Shown here piece after piece: positions 46,401-55,056 of a stretch of 64,000 nt of DNA. The position numbers were made by a program, and so were the translations under genes. The number at the start of each line of letters is the position of its first letter. The first letter of the stretch is position 1. Source of the DNA: Posidonia oceanica (lineage: Eukaryota; Streptophyta; Magnoliopsida; Alismatales; Posidoniaceae); contig JAZBRS010000035.1 of NCBI GenBank assembly GCA_037176725.1, positions 43,844,001 through 43,908,000 on the forward strand, written 5' to 3'. The notes beneath the pieces were generated by a model. The model had not been told where the DNA came from, ran no database searches, and was given only the letters and a program-made list of their open reading frames with translations.

Positions 46401-49400
46401 TAGTCGATGCAGATCTGGATTCGGCCATCTTTCTTGGGCACTGGTACAATGTTTGCCAGCCATTCCGGATAAAGAACGACCTTCAGAAAGTTGACTCCAA
46501 GCTGCTTCATTATCTCTTCTTTGATCATGAGCAGCCACTGTGGTCGCCATCTTCTCAATTTCTGCTTTACTGGCTTGGCGTCCGGATTTAAGGGCAGATT
46601 GTGCACCACTATCTCTATGTCAAGGCCGACCATATCTTCATAACTCCAGGCGAAGACATCCGCATATTCTTTCAGGAATGCGATGAATTCGGCTCGAGTC
46701 TGGGCGGACAGCTGGGCACTGATGCAAACTTCTCTGACTTCCTCAACTGTGCCGATGTTGACAACCTCCGTTTCCTCTTCGACATGGAGGTTGGGGCCTT
46801 CTGGGTCGTCGTCATAGGGCCGGAACTCGGGCAAAGGTTCGTCAGTCTCGTCCATGCCCGTATCATCCTCCTCTCCATAGGCAATAAGTTCTGAGAGGAT
46901 CTCTTTCTCGAAAGAAGGACTTGCAATGCTGAAAGAGTGTATGTGTTCTGCTGCTTGGCCTTGGTGACGCTTCAGGATGGTCACGCTTACTCGAGTATTC
47001 TTGTAGCCTCGGTGCGCGACCTCCGTCTTAGCAACTCCTTCCGCTGTTTGCTCTGGCCTGACTGACTCTGCTGAGTGCTCTGCTGATTCTACTGAGGGCT
47101 CAACTGATTCTGCTGCTGATACCACTGACTGCTCTGCTGACCGTTTTGCTGCCGAGGCTGCTGACTGCTCTACTGCTGAGGCACTCTGCTCTGTTACTGC
47201 TGCTGCATGTACTGCTGATGTTCCTCCCTCTGGGTCTTCTAGTGTGCTTGTGGAGGATATGCCAGACTGGCGGCTGATCTGCTTACTGCCGCTCGACATA
47301 TTGCTCAGGTGAGGCATGGGTTGCACAAACCACCTAGACCCGCCTTCAGGTTGAAGAGTGATGAGCTCATCTGGTCTAGGGGAGTCCGGCGCTGCTGAGT
47401 CTTCTAGAACCATGATAGAAGCATGGTCGTCTTGCAGAGGAGGATCCGTGACTACGGCTTTTCCTTTCCTTTCTGCAGCTTGATGCTCTGCCAGGTCTTC
47501 TGTTATCGACTTGATCTGTTCTTGATAGAGTAGCTCTAAGTCGGACATCCAAGAATCGACCTGGGCTTCTATCGCCGCTCCTTCTTCTTCGTCTGAGGGG
47601 GAGTCGACGTAGTAGGCGCCGGGGGCCTGCAGCACTGGCCCGGCTGCAAGATGGATTGCCGCCCTTGGGGTTTGCATGATCTGGTTCACGGGCGCGTCCA
47701 TTGATGGCAGCTCAGATGTAGAAGGCCCAAATAGAGAGGCCAGCGGTGCTACTGATGAATAAGCTTCCAGGGTCACTGCTGGAGAGTAAGCAGGGGTGCT
47801 CTTTGGAGGGCTCAAGGGCCCGGAGAATGTAGTGCTCAGTTGGCATTTTGTATCGGGCCGTAACTGAGAGAGCGCAGCTTCTGACGCCGTAGGGTCTTGC
47901 CATGAGAGCTGCTGCAGGTCGTCAGGAGAATGCGGAGCGGACTGGGCCAACTGCATTCTTGAAGATGATGCTGAGGGAGCGGGCTGGGCCACGCTGCCGA
48001 CTGAGTTGATGGACTGCCCCTCCAGAGATGGGGGCAGTGGCACTGATGTTGCTGTGACCGCTGGTAGCATGCTTGGTTCTGCCAAGAGGAGTGTCTCTGA
48101 CCCCTGCACTGCTGCTGACTGTTGCTGGGGAACTGATGTGGCTGGAAAAGGATGAGAATTTGCATTTGCCATAGGGCCTGCTGAACTGCCTGCTGTTTCT
48201 GCCAGAGGGAGAGCTAAATAAACTGACTGTGGGGCCTCTGCTCTGACCACTGTTTCTGCTGAACTGATTGGGACTGCCTCTGTTGCATCAGACTGCTCCT
48301 CATCCGAGTAGTAGTCCTCAACACACACCCAATCCTCTGTCGGCGCTGCGGCTTGATAGTCGGTTGACCCCAGAATTCCTGCACTGGTAAAGTTAGTGAG
48401 GTCTCTGGGAATGGCTGGTGCACGATCTCTGAGTTGAAAGCAGTGATCTTCGTCGAGCTTTGGTTCGTAGCCGAGACCTTCAGACTTCCTTCGCTCCACT
48501 GCTATGATCGGCTCCGCGATCCCTTGGCCGTGACGCCCGAGCGGCGTGCCCTTTGTGTAACCCCACCTGTGACATACATTCTCGACCATTCGAAAGGGGT
48601 TGCTGTGAACGGTCAAGGAGTTGACACGTTCAAGATCAGGAACAAAGTTAACTGGCTCGCACCGGTTAACGCGATAGAGGGCTTCAGAAGTCTCAGGGTC
48701 AAATGGGATGGATTGCGAAGACACGGGAGAGACTGCTTCAATCCGCTCCTTCTCAAAGTTCTCTGCCATGACGACAATGACATCATCGCCACGACGGTAC
48801 TTTATCATTCGATGGAGGGTTGAAGGAAGGACCTGATGCTTGTGAAGCCAAGGGCGCCCAAGCAGAAGATTGAAGTTAGGCTTCAAGTCGACGACATAGA
48901 ATTCTACGTCGAAGACGACCGGGCCGATAGACAGAGGGATAATCAGAATCCCTAGAGCGTCATGGTGAGTGTTGTCAAAAGCAGTCATTCCCTTCACGGC
49001 TGGCGTGATATCCTCGGCTTTGAATCCGAGCTTGGTTGCTGTACGCAAGGGGCAGATGTTGAGGCCTGACCCGTTATCAACCAGTGTTAGGGGAATGCGG
49101 AAGTTTTTGAACTGCACCGTGACGAATAGGGGCTGGTTGTGATTAATCCCTGCCGGAGGCAGCTCATCACTCGTAAAAGAGATGACCTGGGGCTCCGCGA
49201 TTAACCCAACCATGCTCTCCAAGGCAGAAGGCTCAATGGACTGGGACACACGAGCAGCTTGGAACACGCGAAGAAAAGCCTCGCGGTGTTCGGCAGAAGT
49301 GTGGATCAAGTCCCAGATGGAGATGTCAGCTTTAACCTTCTTAAGCTGGGAGGTTAGGTCTGCTCTAGGTTGGTCTCTCCTAGCAGCTGGAGGGGTGATT

Positions 49401-49582
49401 CTAGCAGGTTCTATAGGGGTAGTGGCAGGAAGCTGGGTTACTACAGGCCGGCTAGGGGCTTGGCTAACTACAGGCTGATCTGGGGCTGGATTTGCTAAGG
49501 GTTGGCCTGAGGGTGGGGGTATAACAGGTCTAGGATGAGTTGGCCTAGTTGCCGGTGCTGGGGGCCTGTAAATCCTCCCCGA
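43487..49582 (-). CDS. pol: pol of element G: protease, RT, dual RNase H, integrase
   Basis: The frame is open from the codon after the gag UGA (49582) to 43487, 2,031 codons plus stop. Residues below are numbered from the TTG codon at 49309, which is not a proven start; the first ATG is residue 33. Domains: aspartic protease with DNGS at 78-81; G-patch-like segment about 250-281; Ser/Ala-rich linker 350-760; reverse transcriptase about 910-1110 with catalytic D1004 and YVDD 1066-1069 (46114-46103); a retroviral-type RNase H about 1205-1335 lacking the usual first Asp; a second RNase H about 1368-1495 with D1372, E1410, D1434, D1484; integrase with H1593, H1600, C1631, C1634 and D1663, D1724, E1760 (D-60-D-35-E), then a GKF...NWRGP end and no chromodomain. 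Dual RNase H marks the Tat lineage. All RT, second RNase H and integrase key residues are present. DNG in the protease deviates from the common DTG/DSG. Confidence 0.95.
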   Translation of the reverse strand, partial: SGRIYRPPAPATRPTHPRPVIPPPSGQPLANPAPDQPVVSQAPSRPVVTQLPATTPIEPARITPPAARRDQPRADLTSQLKKVKADISIWDLIHTSAEHREAFLRVFQAARVSQSIEPSALESMVGLIAEPQVISFTSDELPPAGINHNQPLFVTVQFKNFRIPLTLVDNGSGLNICPLRTATKLGFKAEDITPAVKGMTAFDNTHHDALGILIIPLSIGPVVFDVEFYVVDLKPNFNLLLGRPWLHKHQVLPSTLHRMIKYRRGDDVIVVMAENFEKERIEAVSPVSSQSIPFDPETSEALYRVNRCEPVNFVPDLERVNSLTVHSNPFRMVENVCHRWGYTKGTPLGRHGQGIAEPIIAVERRKSEGLGYEPKLDEDHCFQLRDRAPAIPRDLTNFTSAGILGSTDYQAAAPTEDWVCVEDYYSDEEQSDATEAVPISSAETVVRAEAPQSVYLALPLAETAGSSAGPMANANSHPFPATSVPQQQSAAVQGSETLLLAEPSMLPAVTATSVPLPPSLEGQSINSVGSVAQPAPSASSSRMQLAQSAPHSPDDLQQLSWQDPTASEAALSQLRPDTKCQLSTTFSGPLSPPKSTPAYSPAVTLEAYSSVAPLASLFGPSTSELPSMDAPVNQIMQTPRAAIHLAAGPVLQAPGAYYVDSPSDEEEGAAIEAQVDSWMSDLELLYQEQIKSITEDLAEHQAAERKGKAVVTDPPLQDDHASIMVLEDSAAPDSPRPDELITLQPEGGSRWFVQPMPHLSNMSSGSKQISRQSGISSTSTLEDPEGGTSAVHAAAVTEQSASAVEQSAASAAKRSAEQSVVSAAESVEPSVESAEHSAESVRPEQTAEGVAKTEVAHRGYKNTRVSVTILKRHQGQAAEHIHSFSIASPSFEKEILSELIAYGEEDDTGMDETDEPLPEFRPYDDDPEGPNLHVEEETEVVNIGTVEEVREVCISAQLSAQTRAEFIAFLKEYADVFAWSYEDMVGLDIEIVVHNLPLNPDAKPVKQKLRRWRPQWLLMIKEEIMKQLGVNFLKVVLYPEWLANIVPVPKKDGRIQICIDYRDLNKASPKDDFPLPHIDVLVDNTAGHKMLSFMDGFSGYNQIKMAEEDMEKTSFITPWGVFCYQVMPFGLKNAGATYQRAMTALFHDLMHQEVEVYVDDMIAKTKEPEDHLACLRKLFDRLRKYKLRLNPKKCVFGVSSGKLLGYIVSQRGIEVDPLKAQAIVDMPPPRTEKEVRSLLGRLQFISRFIAQLTPICEPIFKLLRKNAQIHWSEECQAAFAKIKQLLIKPPVLVPPTLGRPLLLYLSTTQHSMGAVLGQHDESGRKERAIYYLSKKFNECEARYTTLEKTCLSLVWAAQKLRHYMMAYPVQLLCRHDPIKFLFQKPAMVGRCAKWQVLLSQYDITFVTQKSMKGQAMADHLADLPLPKYQPLQTQFPDEDILFAMEDSEQKNPEEAEEWQLYFDGAVNKKGRGVGAVLTTPQGQMTPFARKLTFTCTNNEAEYEACILGLKVTLEHEAQKLHVHGDAMLVISQVNGEWKTKDPKLVPYHEHLLRLMKEFKSIRFTYLNRAKNAYADALATLASWLTISEDSSVDVSVTRIEQPAYCMSIEEADPAEGQPWYQDIKSFLESGSFPPDTTAADKRTLARLASKYVLGAGQLYRRSYNQMLLRCLNKSEADTLMLQVHAGTCGPHMNGVLLAKKIMLQGYFWQTMEADCCRFVRRCHNCQIHGNFIKAPPHQLHNMSLPWPFSTWGIDVIGAIHPAASNGHRYILVAIDYFTKWVEAASYKTVTAAATEKFIRNNIVARYGVPYSVISDNGSNFIAKRIEEYLQSLRIKHHRSSPYRPQMNGAVESANKNIVKILKKMAEIHKDWHDKLPYALWAYRTSIRTSTGATPYSLVYGMEAVLPVEVEIPSLWILREAELEEAEWVEDRCIQLNLIDERRLQAMHNAHCYQKQMARAFLKKVQPKSFQPGDLVLRAIHLPDGRGKFRPNWRGPFVVKQIFLGGTVTLEDMDQVEQSEPVNLCYLKKYYQ

Positions 49583-52285
49583 TCACGTTACTTCCGCGCA
49601 CATTCCTGTGGCGTAGCTGTAAGGGACGCGATGGGTGTCCATGGTCAAGTTAATGACGACTGGAGCATGTGCTGCGAGCACAGGAGGGGTTACAGGGGGA
49701 CCTACAGGATACTGAGGTCTGTCTAAGGGATATGGTTGTTGGGGTGGGAAGGCTGGGGCAGGTTGAGGTCTGCCTAGAAGGTGTGGTTGAGGTCGCCCTA
49801 GAAGGTGAATGGGAGAACTAGGCTGGGCTTTGGCTAAAAGGTGTACGGGAGATTGAGCCTGAGGGAGCACGGTGGGAGACGCGCGAGGGCGCTCCGGCCT
49901 GGCATGCGGTCGGATCAAATGGATTCCCGACTCGGAGCTGGCAACTGCCGCCAAATAGAGACTGACTGGGAAAGGCTCAGAGAGGTCAGAGATAAGATCA
50001 GAAGGGTCCACTACAGAGGTAGCGGGCCCAGAAGGAAAAACAGAGTGGACGCCTGAGGTTCCCGCCCTTCCCGGATGAGAGTGCTCCGGTAAAGGTTGGC
50101 GGACGATGCCAGAATGCGGGGGAACAGCTGGAGATGCAGATGCATGGGTGCGTGCTTGAGTGGAAGCCTCGTGCGTGTCGATCACAATCGTTCCCGATTT
50201 GATCAGGTCCTGAATTGCGTTCCGCAGGGAGAAGCAATTATCCGTCGAATGCCCGACGCTTCGATGGAAATTGCAGAAGAGGTCCGGCCTAAACCAATGC
50301 GGCAGAGGGCTTGGCGGCGGACGAACCTCCGGGAACTTCAGGAGCGATGCCACCTTCGGCAAGATGTCCGTGAGCGGTTCCACCAGTGGGGTGAAATTCC
50401 TCCTCTCAGCGGGTGGTCTTCTTTGCCTTGGGTACGGGCCTTGCTGAACCGGTGCGGCAGGATAGACCGGTCTAGCGGTGGTTGTGATGTGCGGTGTGTG
50501 TGGATTCCTAGGTGCAGGAGCGTACATCACCTGAGCTGGGGCAGGCCGCGACGGCAAGCGAACAGGCACAGCAGGAGAATCGACGAACGCAACAGCGGGT
50601 TTCGGCGAGTCCTTCCTCTTCGGGCGGTTGTTGTTGCTGCCGCTGTTGTTGTTGTTGGAGGTGCTGCTGTTGGCACTGTTGCTGCTTATCACTGCCTGCT
50701 TAGCGAACGCAGAGAGAGCTAGGAAGTTGCCACTCCGCAAAGAACTCTCCACGCGCGCTCCAGCTCTGATGAGTGCCGCAAAAGTAGTGACTGGTTGGAT
50801 GCTAAGCAGAGCTCCGAGAGACGGCTGCGCCCCTTTGATAACGATCTCGATAGATTCCTCGTCAGAGGGTCTATCTCGAACTTGAGAGGCAAGGGCGCGC
50901 CAGCGGCCGACGTACTCCCCGAATGGCTCACCAGAGTTCTGCTTGATGGCGATCAAGTCCGCCCTTTTGGGGACAAGATCGAGGTTGAAGGAGTACTGTT
51001 CCAGGAACGCCTGACTGAGGTCGTTCCAAGTCTTGATGGCTGACATATCGAGTGATGTGAACCACTTGAGCGCCGGCCCGGTCAAACTCTTCTGGAACAA
51101 GCGGATCAGCAACCTCTCGTCAGCCTGAAGCTGAGCGAGATCACCGCAATACGCCTTCAGGTGTGCTACAGGGCAGCCCCTACCATTATACTTCTCGAAG
51201 TCCGAGATTTTGAACTTCGGAGGGAGTACCGCCTCTGGAAAGCAGCAGAGGTCTCGGAATTGGTAGGTCTGGTGCTCAGTACCCTGCACTAGTCGTAGTG
51301 CTTTCTCCAAGACGTCCATCCGGTTATTGATGGGGTCTGGGATTGCTGCCGTAGGAGAGGGATCAGCAGGGGTAGTGAGCACATACGCCGAATGGGTCGC
51401 ACCTAAGTGCTCCTCCGGATCTACCATAGCGTCGCTTGGTGGAGCAATGGGATGGCCGACGTATCCGTGCTGGGGGATAGTGTATGCAGGAGTGTATGCA
51501 GGATGCTGGACTTGAGGGAGAGGAGAAGAATAAATGCCATGCTGTGCTGGGATAGGGGGTGGATGACGGAGCGCCAATTGCTGTACAGGCGGGGTGCCAG
51601 ACAGCGAGCCAGTGGGGTACTGGGCTCCAGCCGATCCGAAGGGTTGACCACCAGAATGAAGTGGAGCATGCTGTGCCAAGTGTTGTGCAGGAGGCGGCAA
51701 ACGAGCCCCCATCGTCGGAACCGTGAGCAGTTGCGACGATGGTCGAGGCGGAGGTGTAGAGGTCGATGCAAGGAATGCAGGAACTGGCCTCGGAGGAACC
51801 TCAGGAACGACAGAGATAGAAGGGGGACGAACTGATAGAGCCATGCCCTGCAGTCTCTGTGCAAGCTCCATCAGGTGCTGGTACTGCGCCTCGGGCGTCT
51901 CGCCAGTGGGGACGCTGAAGTGCAGTGCCGGCGGAGGCTGAGAAGCAAGAGGCACGGACACAGATGGTCCGGGAAGGAGGGGATCTACAGAAAAAGTCGC
52001 AGCAACGGTGGAAGGGATGTCGAAAGCGACGTATCCCTGGGACGGAGGGGGCAGTGGCGTCTCCGGAGCGCGAGTAACGGCCGTCAAGATAGACTCGGCG
52101 ACTGGATCCGGAGGAAGGGAGGCTTGCCACTGTCCCGGGGTGTACTGAGAACCTAGAGACGTCAGAGGAGGAAACCCTGGCATTGGAGGGGGAACAAGTG
52201 GGACAGAAAGAGCAATCGGGGGGGCCAGAATGGAAACACCCTCCGTGATAGGAGTAAAAGAAGGCTCACTAACGTACTGGGCCAT
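49583..52285 (-). CDS. gag: gag of element G
   Basis: ATG at 52285 (MAQYVSEPSF) to TGA at 49583-49585 gives 900 residues. The frame stays open a further 53 codons upstream, but only from a TTG; the ATG at 52285 matches the gag start of both T copies. It forms the capsid and nucleocapsid that package element RNA in the cytoplasm. The first 330 residues are proline-rich. The Gag core spans about 340-475 (QFRDL, LKWFTSLDM, FLEQYSFNL, FGEYVGRW). An Asn/Ser-rich linker follows, then a zinc knuckle C-X2-H-X4-H-X4-C (C671, H674, H679, C684) ending GHSTDNC. The C-terminus is rich in Pro, Gln and LLGRPQP-type repeats. It shares its frame with pol, separated only by UGA. Confidence 0.93.
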   Translation of the reverse strand: MAQYVSEPSFTPITEGVSILAPPIALSVPLVPPPMPGFPPLTSLGSQYTPGQWQASLPPDPVAESILTAVTRAPETPLPPPSQGYVAFDIPSTVAATFSVDPLLPGPSVSVPLASQPPPALHFSVPTGETPEAQYQHLMELAQRLQGMALSVRPPSISVVPEVPPRPVPAFLASTSTPPPRPSSQLLTVPTMGARLPPPAQHLAQHAPLHSGGQPFGSAGAQYPTGSLSGTPPVQQLALRHPPPIPAQHGIYSSPLPQVQHPAYTPAYTIPQHGYVGHPIAPPSDAMVDPEEHLGATHSAYVLTTPADPSPTAAIPDPINNRMDVLEKALRLVQGTEHQTYQFRDLCCFPEAVLPPKFKISDFEKYNGRGCPVAHLKAYCGDLAQLQADERLLIRLFQKSLTGPALKWFTSLDMSAIKTWNDLSQAFLEQYSFNLDLVPKRADLIAIKQNSGEPFGEYVGRWRALASQVRDRPSDEESIEIVIKGAQPSLGALLSIQPVTTFAALIRAGARVESSLRSGNFLALSAFAKQAVISSNSANSSTSNNNNSGSNNNRPKRKDSPKPAVAFVDSPAVPVRLPSRPAPAQVMYAPAPRNPHTPHITTTARPVYPAAPVQQGPYPRQRRPPAERRNFTPLVEPLTDILPKVASLLKFPEVRPPPSPLPHWFRPDLFCNFHRSVGHSTDNCFSLRNAIQDLIKSGTIVIDTHEASTQARTHASASPAVPPHSGIVRQPLPEHSHPGRAGTSGVHSVFPSGPATSVVDPSDLISDLSEPFPVSLYLAAVASSESGIHLIRPHARPERPRASPTVLPQAQSPVHLLAKAQPSSPIHLLGRPQPHLLGRPQPAPAFPPQQPYPLDRPQYPVGPPVTPPVLAAHAPVVINLTMDTHRVPYSYATGMCAEVT

Positions 52286-53598
52286 TGCTGACCTAGAGCG
52301 TGTGAGAACTGGGCTGCGACGGGTATTCAAGCGATGCTTCCTAAGAGGAGCTATCGTCGCAAGTGCGGATAGCTCGGAAGGGGAATGGTCGCGAACTAAG
52401 TCGCAAAAGGGGGTCAACGAGGGTCGGTACTCAAGCTCTGGCAAAGGGAACTCGCTTACCGATCACGCTGACACAACAGAAGGAAATTAGGGTTAGAAAT
52501 TAGAGGATGAATGCAAACGAGTCAGTTAAGTGGCGTGAATGATATGCATGCTTTCTAGTATGCCCCCCTCACCTAACTAGTGTGTCCTAGTAAGGTTGTC
52601 TACTCCGGGTATCCCTGGATGTACGGGTCACCGACTCAAGTCAGAAAAAGTAGGTCCCCTGTCTAACTCCCGGCCCAAAGCTCAGGTAATGACAGGGTGG
52701 TGCGTTAGTGGCCTCTACCCCGCCAAAGCGTGGGTGGTACCCTCTACTAACACCGACACGACCCCCGGACAAGGAGGGGACGGACCGACCAACTTATGCC
52801 ACGCCCAAAGCAGTGGAACAAGAGGCCGGAATCGTCCTTCGCAGACTTGTAGGTGGACTCAGAGGAGAAGAATGCATGCCCTATATGATGCTTATGCAAA
52901 TGATTAGAGTTTTTTATCTTGCATATTTTATTAACCAAAAAAGGGAGTGAAGGATTGTTTGTAGTCTCTAGTTGCCCCTAGAAGTTCTTTTTACTTGCAT
53001 TTTTTAGTTAACCATGGGGGAAGCAGACAAGTCTCTACTATCCTAAGCATGGCAAGTGCGAAAGGGAAGAAAATCAGTCAAAATGGCAAGCAACCATCAT
53101 ACAACACAACAAAAGGCATGTTCATGGCATGTGCGAGTGTTTGTGAACATGATGGTGAAAAAGAAGCATTCATCAAGTCAAAAGGCACGTAGGCATAGTA
53201 TGCGCGTGTGTAGTGGCATAGCAAGAGTGTAAAGGAAGCATTCAACATCCAAAAAGCATGTATTTAGCCAAACAAAGTATGTAGACATGCAATGCGCAAG
53301 AATTAAAGCAATAATAGGCAAGTAAGGCAAAACAAGGTAAGAGTAAGCAGACTGTAAAAGAAATAGGAGTATAAGCAAGACAATAAGTAAATAAACAAGC
53401 AAATAAGCGAGGCCAGGTAAAAGAAAGCGCAAACCGAGGCGAAAGAGGTGCAAAACCCAAGCAAAGTAGCCACGAAGCGACTTGCTAGGGGTTTGCACAG
53501 AAAGGCGAGCAAAACGGGCAAGAAAGGCACACAAGGCAGACAAAACCGCAAAACAAACGAGCGAAAAGCCGGGAACGAAAGCCGGAGTCTAGTCTTTC
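52286..53598 (-). other. 5' untranslated leader of element G
   Basis: This is 1.3 kb of non-coding sequence between PBS and gag. The part around 52620-52860 matches the T leaders (720-960; 16800-17040), including GGTACC and GTCGTGTCGGTG on the sense strand. A block kept in non-autonomous and autonomous elements could serve RNA packaging, but that is inference. Confidence 0.7.
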
Positions 53599-53616
53599 TC
53601 CCCAGCGGAGTCGCCA
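53599..53616 (-). promoter_or_regulatory. Primer binding site (tRNA-Arg) of element G
   Basis: The minus strand reads TGGCGACTCCGCTGGGGA, one base after the LTR end. It differs by one base from the complement of the tRNA-Arg(ACG) 3' end and by two positions from the T PBS. Confidence 0.88.
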
Positions 53617-54232
53617 CTGTAGCGATCCCGATCGGAACCAGGCTCGCTATTTAGCGGCGATTGAGATCTGAGGAAGAGGCTCAACTCGCAAAACACTTAA
53701 AATCGAGGAGAAAAAGGAAAGATAAGACAAATCAGAGTCGCCACCACGTCTATTAACGGAAGACGAGGAAAACCGGGGTAATGCGTGAATTAACGCGCAA
53801 AACCGAGCAATAAATGCAAAGCAAAGCAATGCAAAGGAAAACAAATGCAAACAAATGCAAATGAGATGACTCTAGCCTAGGATAAGGGCGGTACGGTCAT
53901 TGCGGGCCAAAAGACAGGGTAAGGACTCCTGTTAAGTGCGGGGAAGGTATTAGGCACCCCCGACACGCCCGAAAATCGGTCTTTCTAGGCTTACGCTCGC
54001 ATACGCAGAAAGATGCAGGATTGAATGCCTATGTGCCTATGAATGCCTAAATGAATGCTCAAGGAGTGCTCTAAGTGGGGAGAAACAATGCAAGGAAGTA
54101 AACATGCTCTCTAAGTGCTCAGCTGCACTGTCTGTGTTCCGAACCAGGCGTAACCTAGCTCGCGAGAACTCCAGGCAGTAAGCATCATAGCCCTATATGC
54201 AAATGCAAGCGAGAAAACGAAACAGCGAGAAA

Positions 54233-54600
54233 ACCATGCAATGCAATCGACATGTAAGGGAAAACGGCGTAAAACACGCAAAACTAGGCGAGAAATGAGC
54301 AACGCACGCAAAACGATGCAAAAGAGCGAAACCGTCACGCAAAACGAGCGGAAAACAAAGCAGCGCGCAAAACGAGATAAGAGAGCAAGAAGGTTCGCAA
54401 AACAGGACGAGAAAACAGAATGGTACGCAAAACGGAGCGAGAGAATGAAACCGGCATGCAAAACAAGCGAGAAAGCAGAACAACACGCAAAACGGGACAA
54501 GGAAACAGGAAACCAGGCAAAACGAGACGAGAAAACAGATGGGCACGCAAAACGGAGCGAAAACGAGGGCGGGCACGCGAAACGGTGCCAAAACAGCGAA
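54233..54600 (-). repeat. 30-bp tandem repeat array in 5' LTR of G
   Basis: It is the same array as 32275-32640, with scattered single-base differences. Confidence 0.85.
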
Positions 54601-54730
54601 GCAAAAACCTTGAAGAAGCCCTGTAAATGCAAGAATGCAGAGAGAGATTAGAGGAGGCCAAAGGGGAGTCAAAACAACGTGCGTGTAAGAACAGACGTTG
54701 TTTAGGACCACTCAGAGTAGGTGTGAAGAC

Positions 54731-55056
54731 CTACTGAGGGGAGAAGGGGCAAATGGAGGGGTTACCCCTTCTTTGCGACTGTTTCCCACTAAACCGTTCC
54801 ACGGTGTGTCTCGCATGCTGCCCAAAGCTCGCGATGCGATCGGATCGTGGAAAAAGGGGAAGAAAGTCACATAAAGTGGCAAATCCAGGGAGAACGCAAC
54901 ACGAAACACACAGGGAAACGCGAAACGAGGATTTGAATAGACAAGCAGAAAGGGGAAGTCTTATTCTACATGCTCAAAGAGACAGAAAGCGAAAACAAGG
55001 AAAACTGTGCAAATGCCATGCAAATGAATGCAATGCAGGAGTTCAGGAGGACATAC
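54731..55056 (-). other. Candidate LTR intron in 5' LTR of G
   Basis: The minus-strand donor CCTG|GTATGTCC starts at 55056 and the acceptor CTTCTCCCCTCAGTAG|GTCTTC ends at 54731, 326 nt (323 if the CAG is used). It aligns with the T introns, including the exon side GTCTTCACACC. The 3' LTR of G has CCT|GTATGTCC at the donor because one C is missing. Confidence 0.45.

Noticed and set aside
52286..52444. Gag start 53 codons upstream of MAQ
   Set aside because: The upstream start codon is TTG, and both T copies start at the ATG matching 52285.
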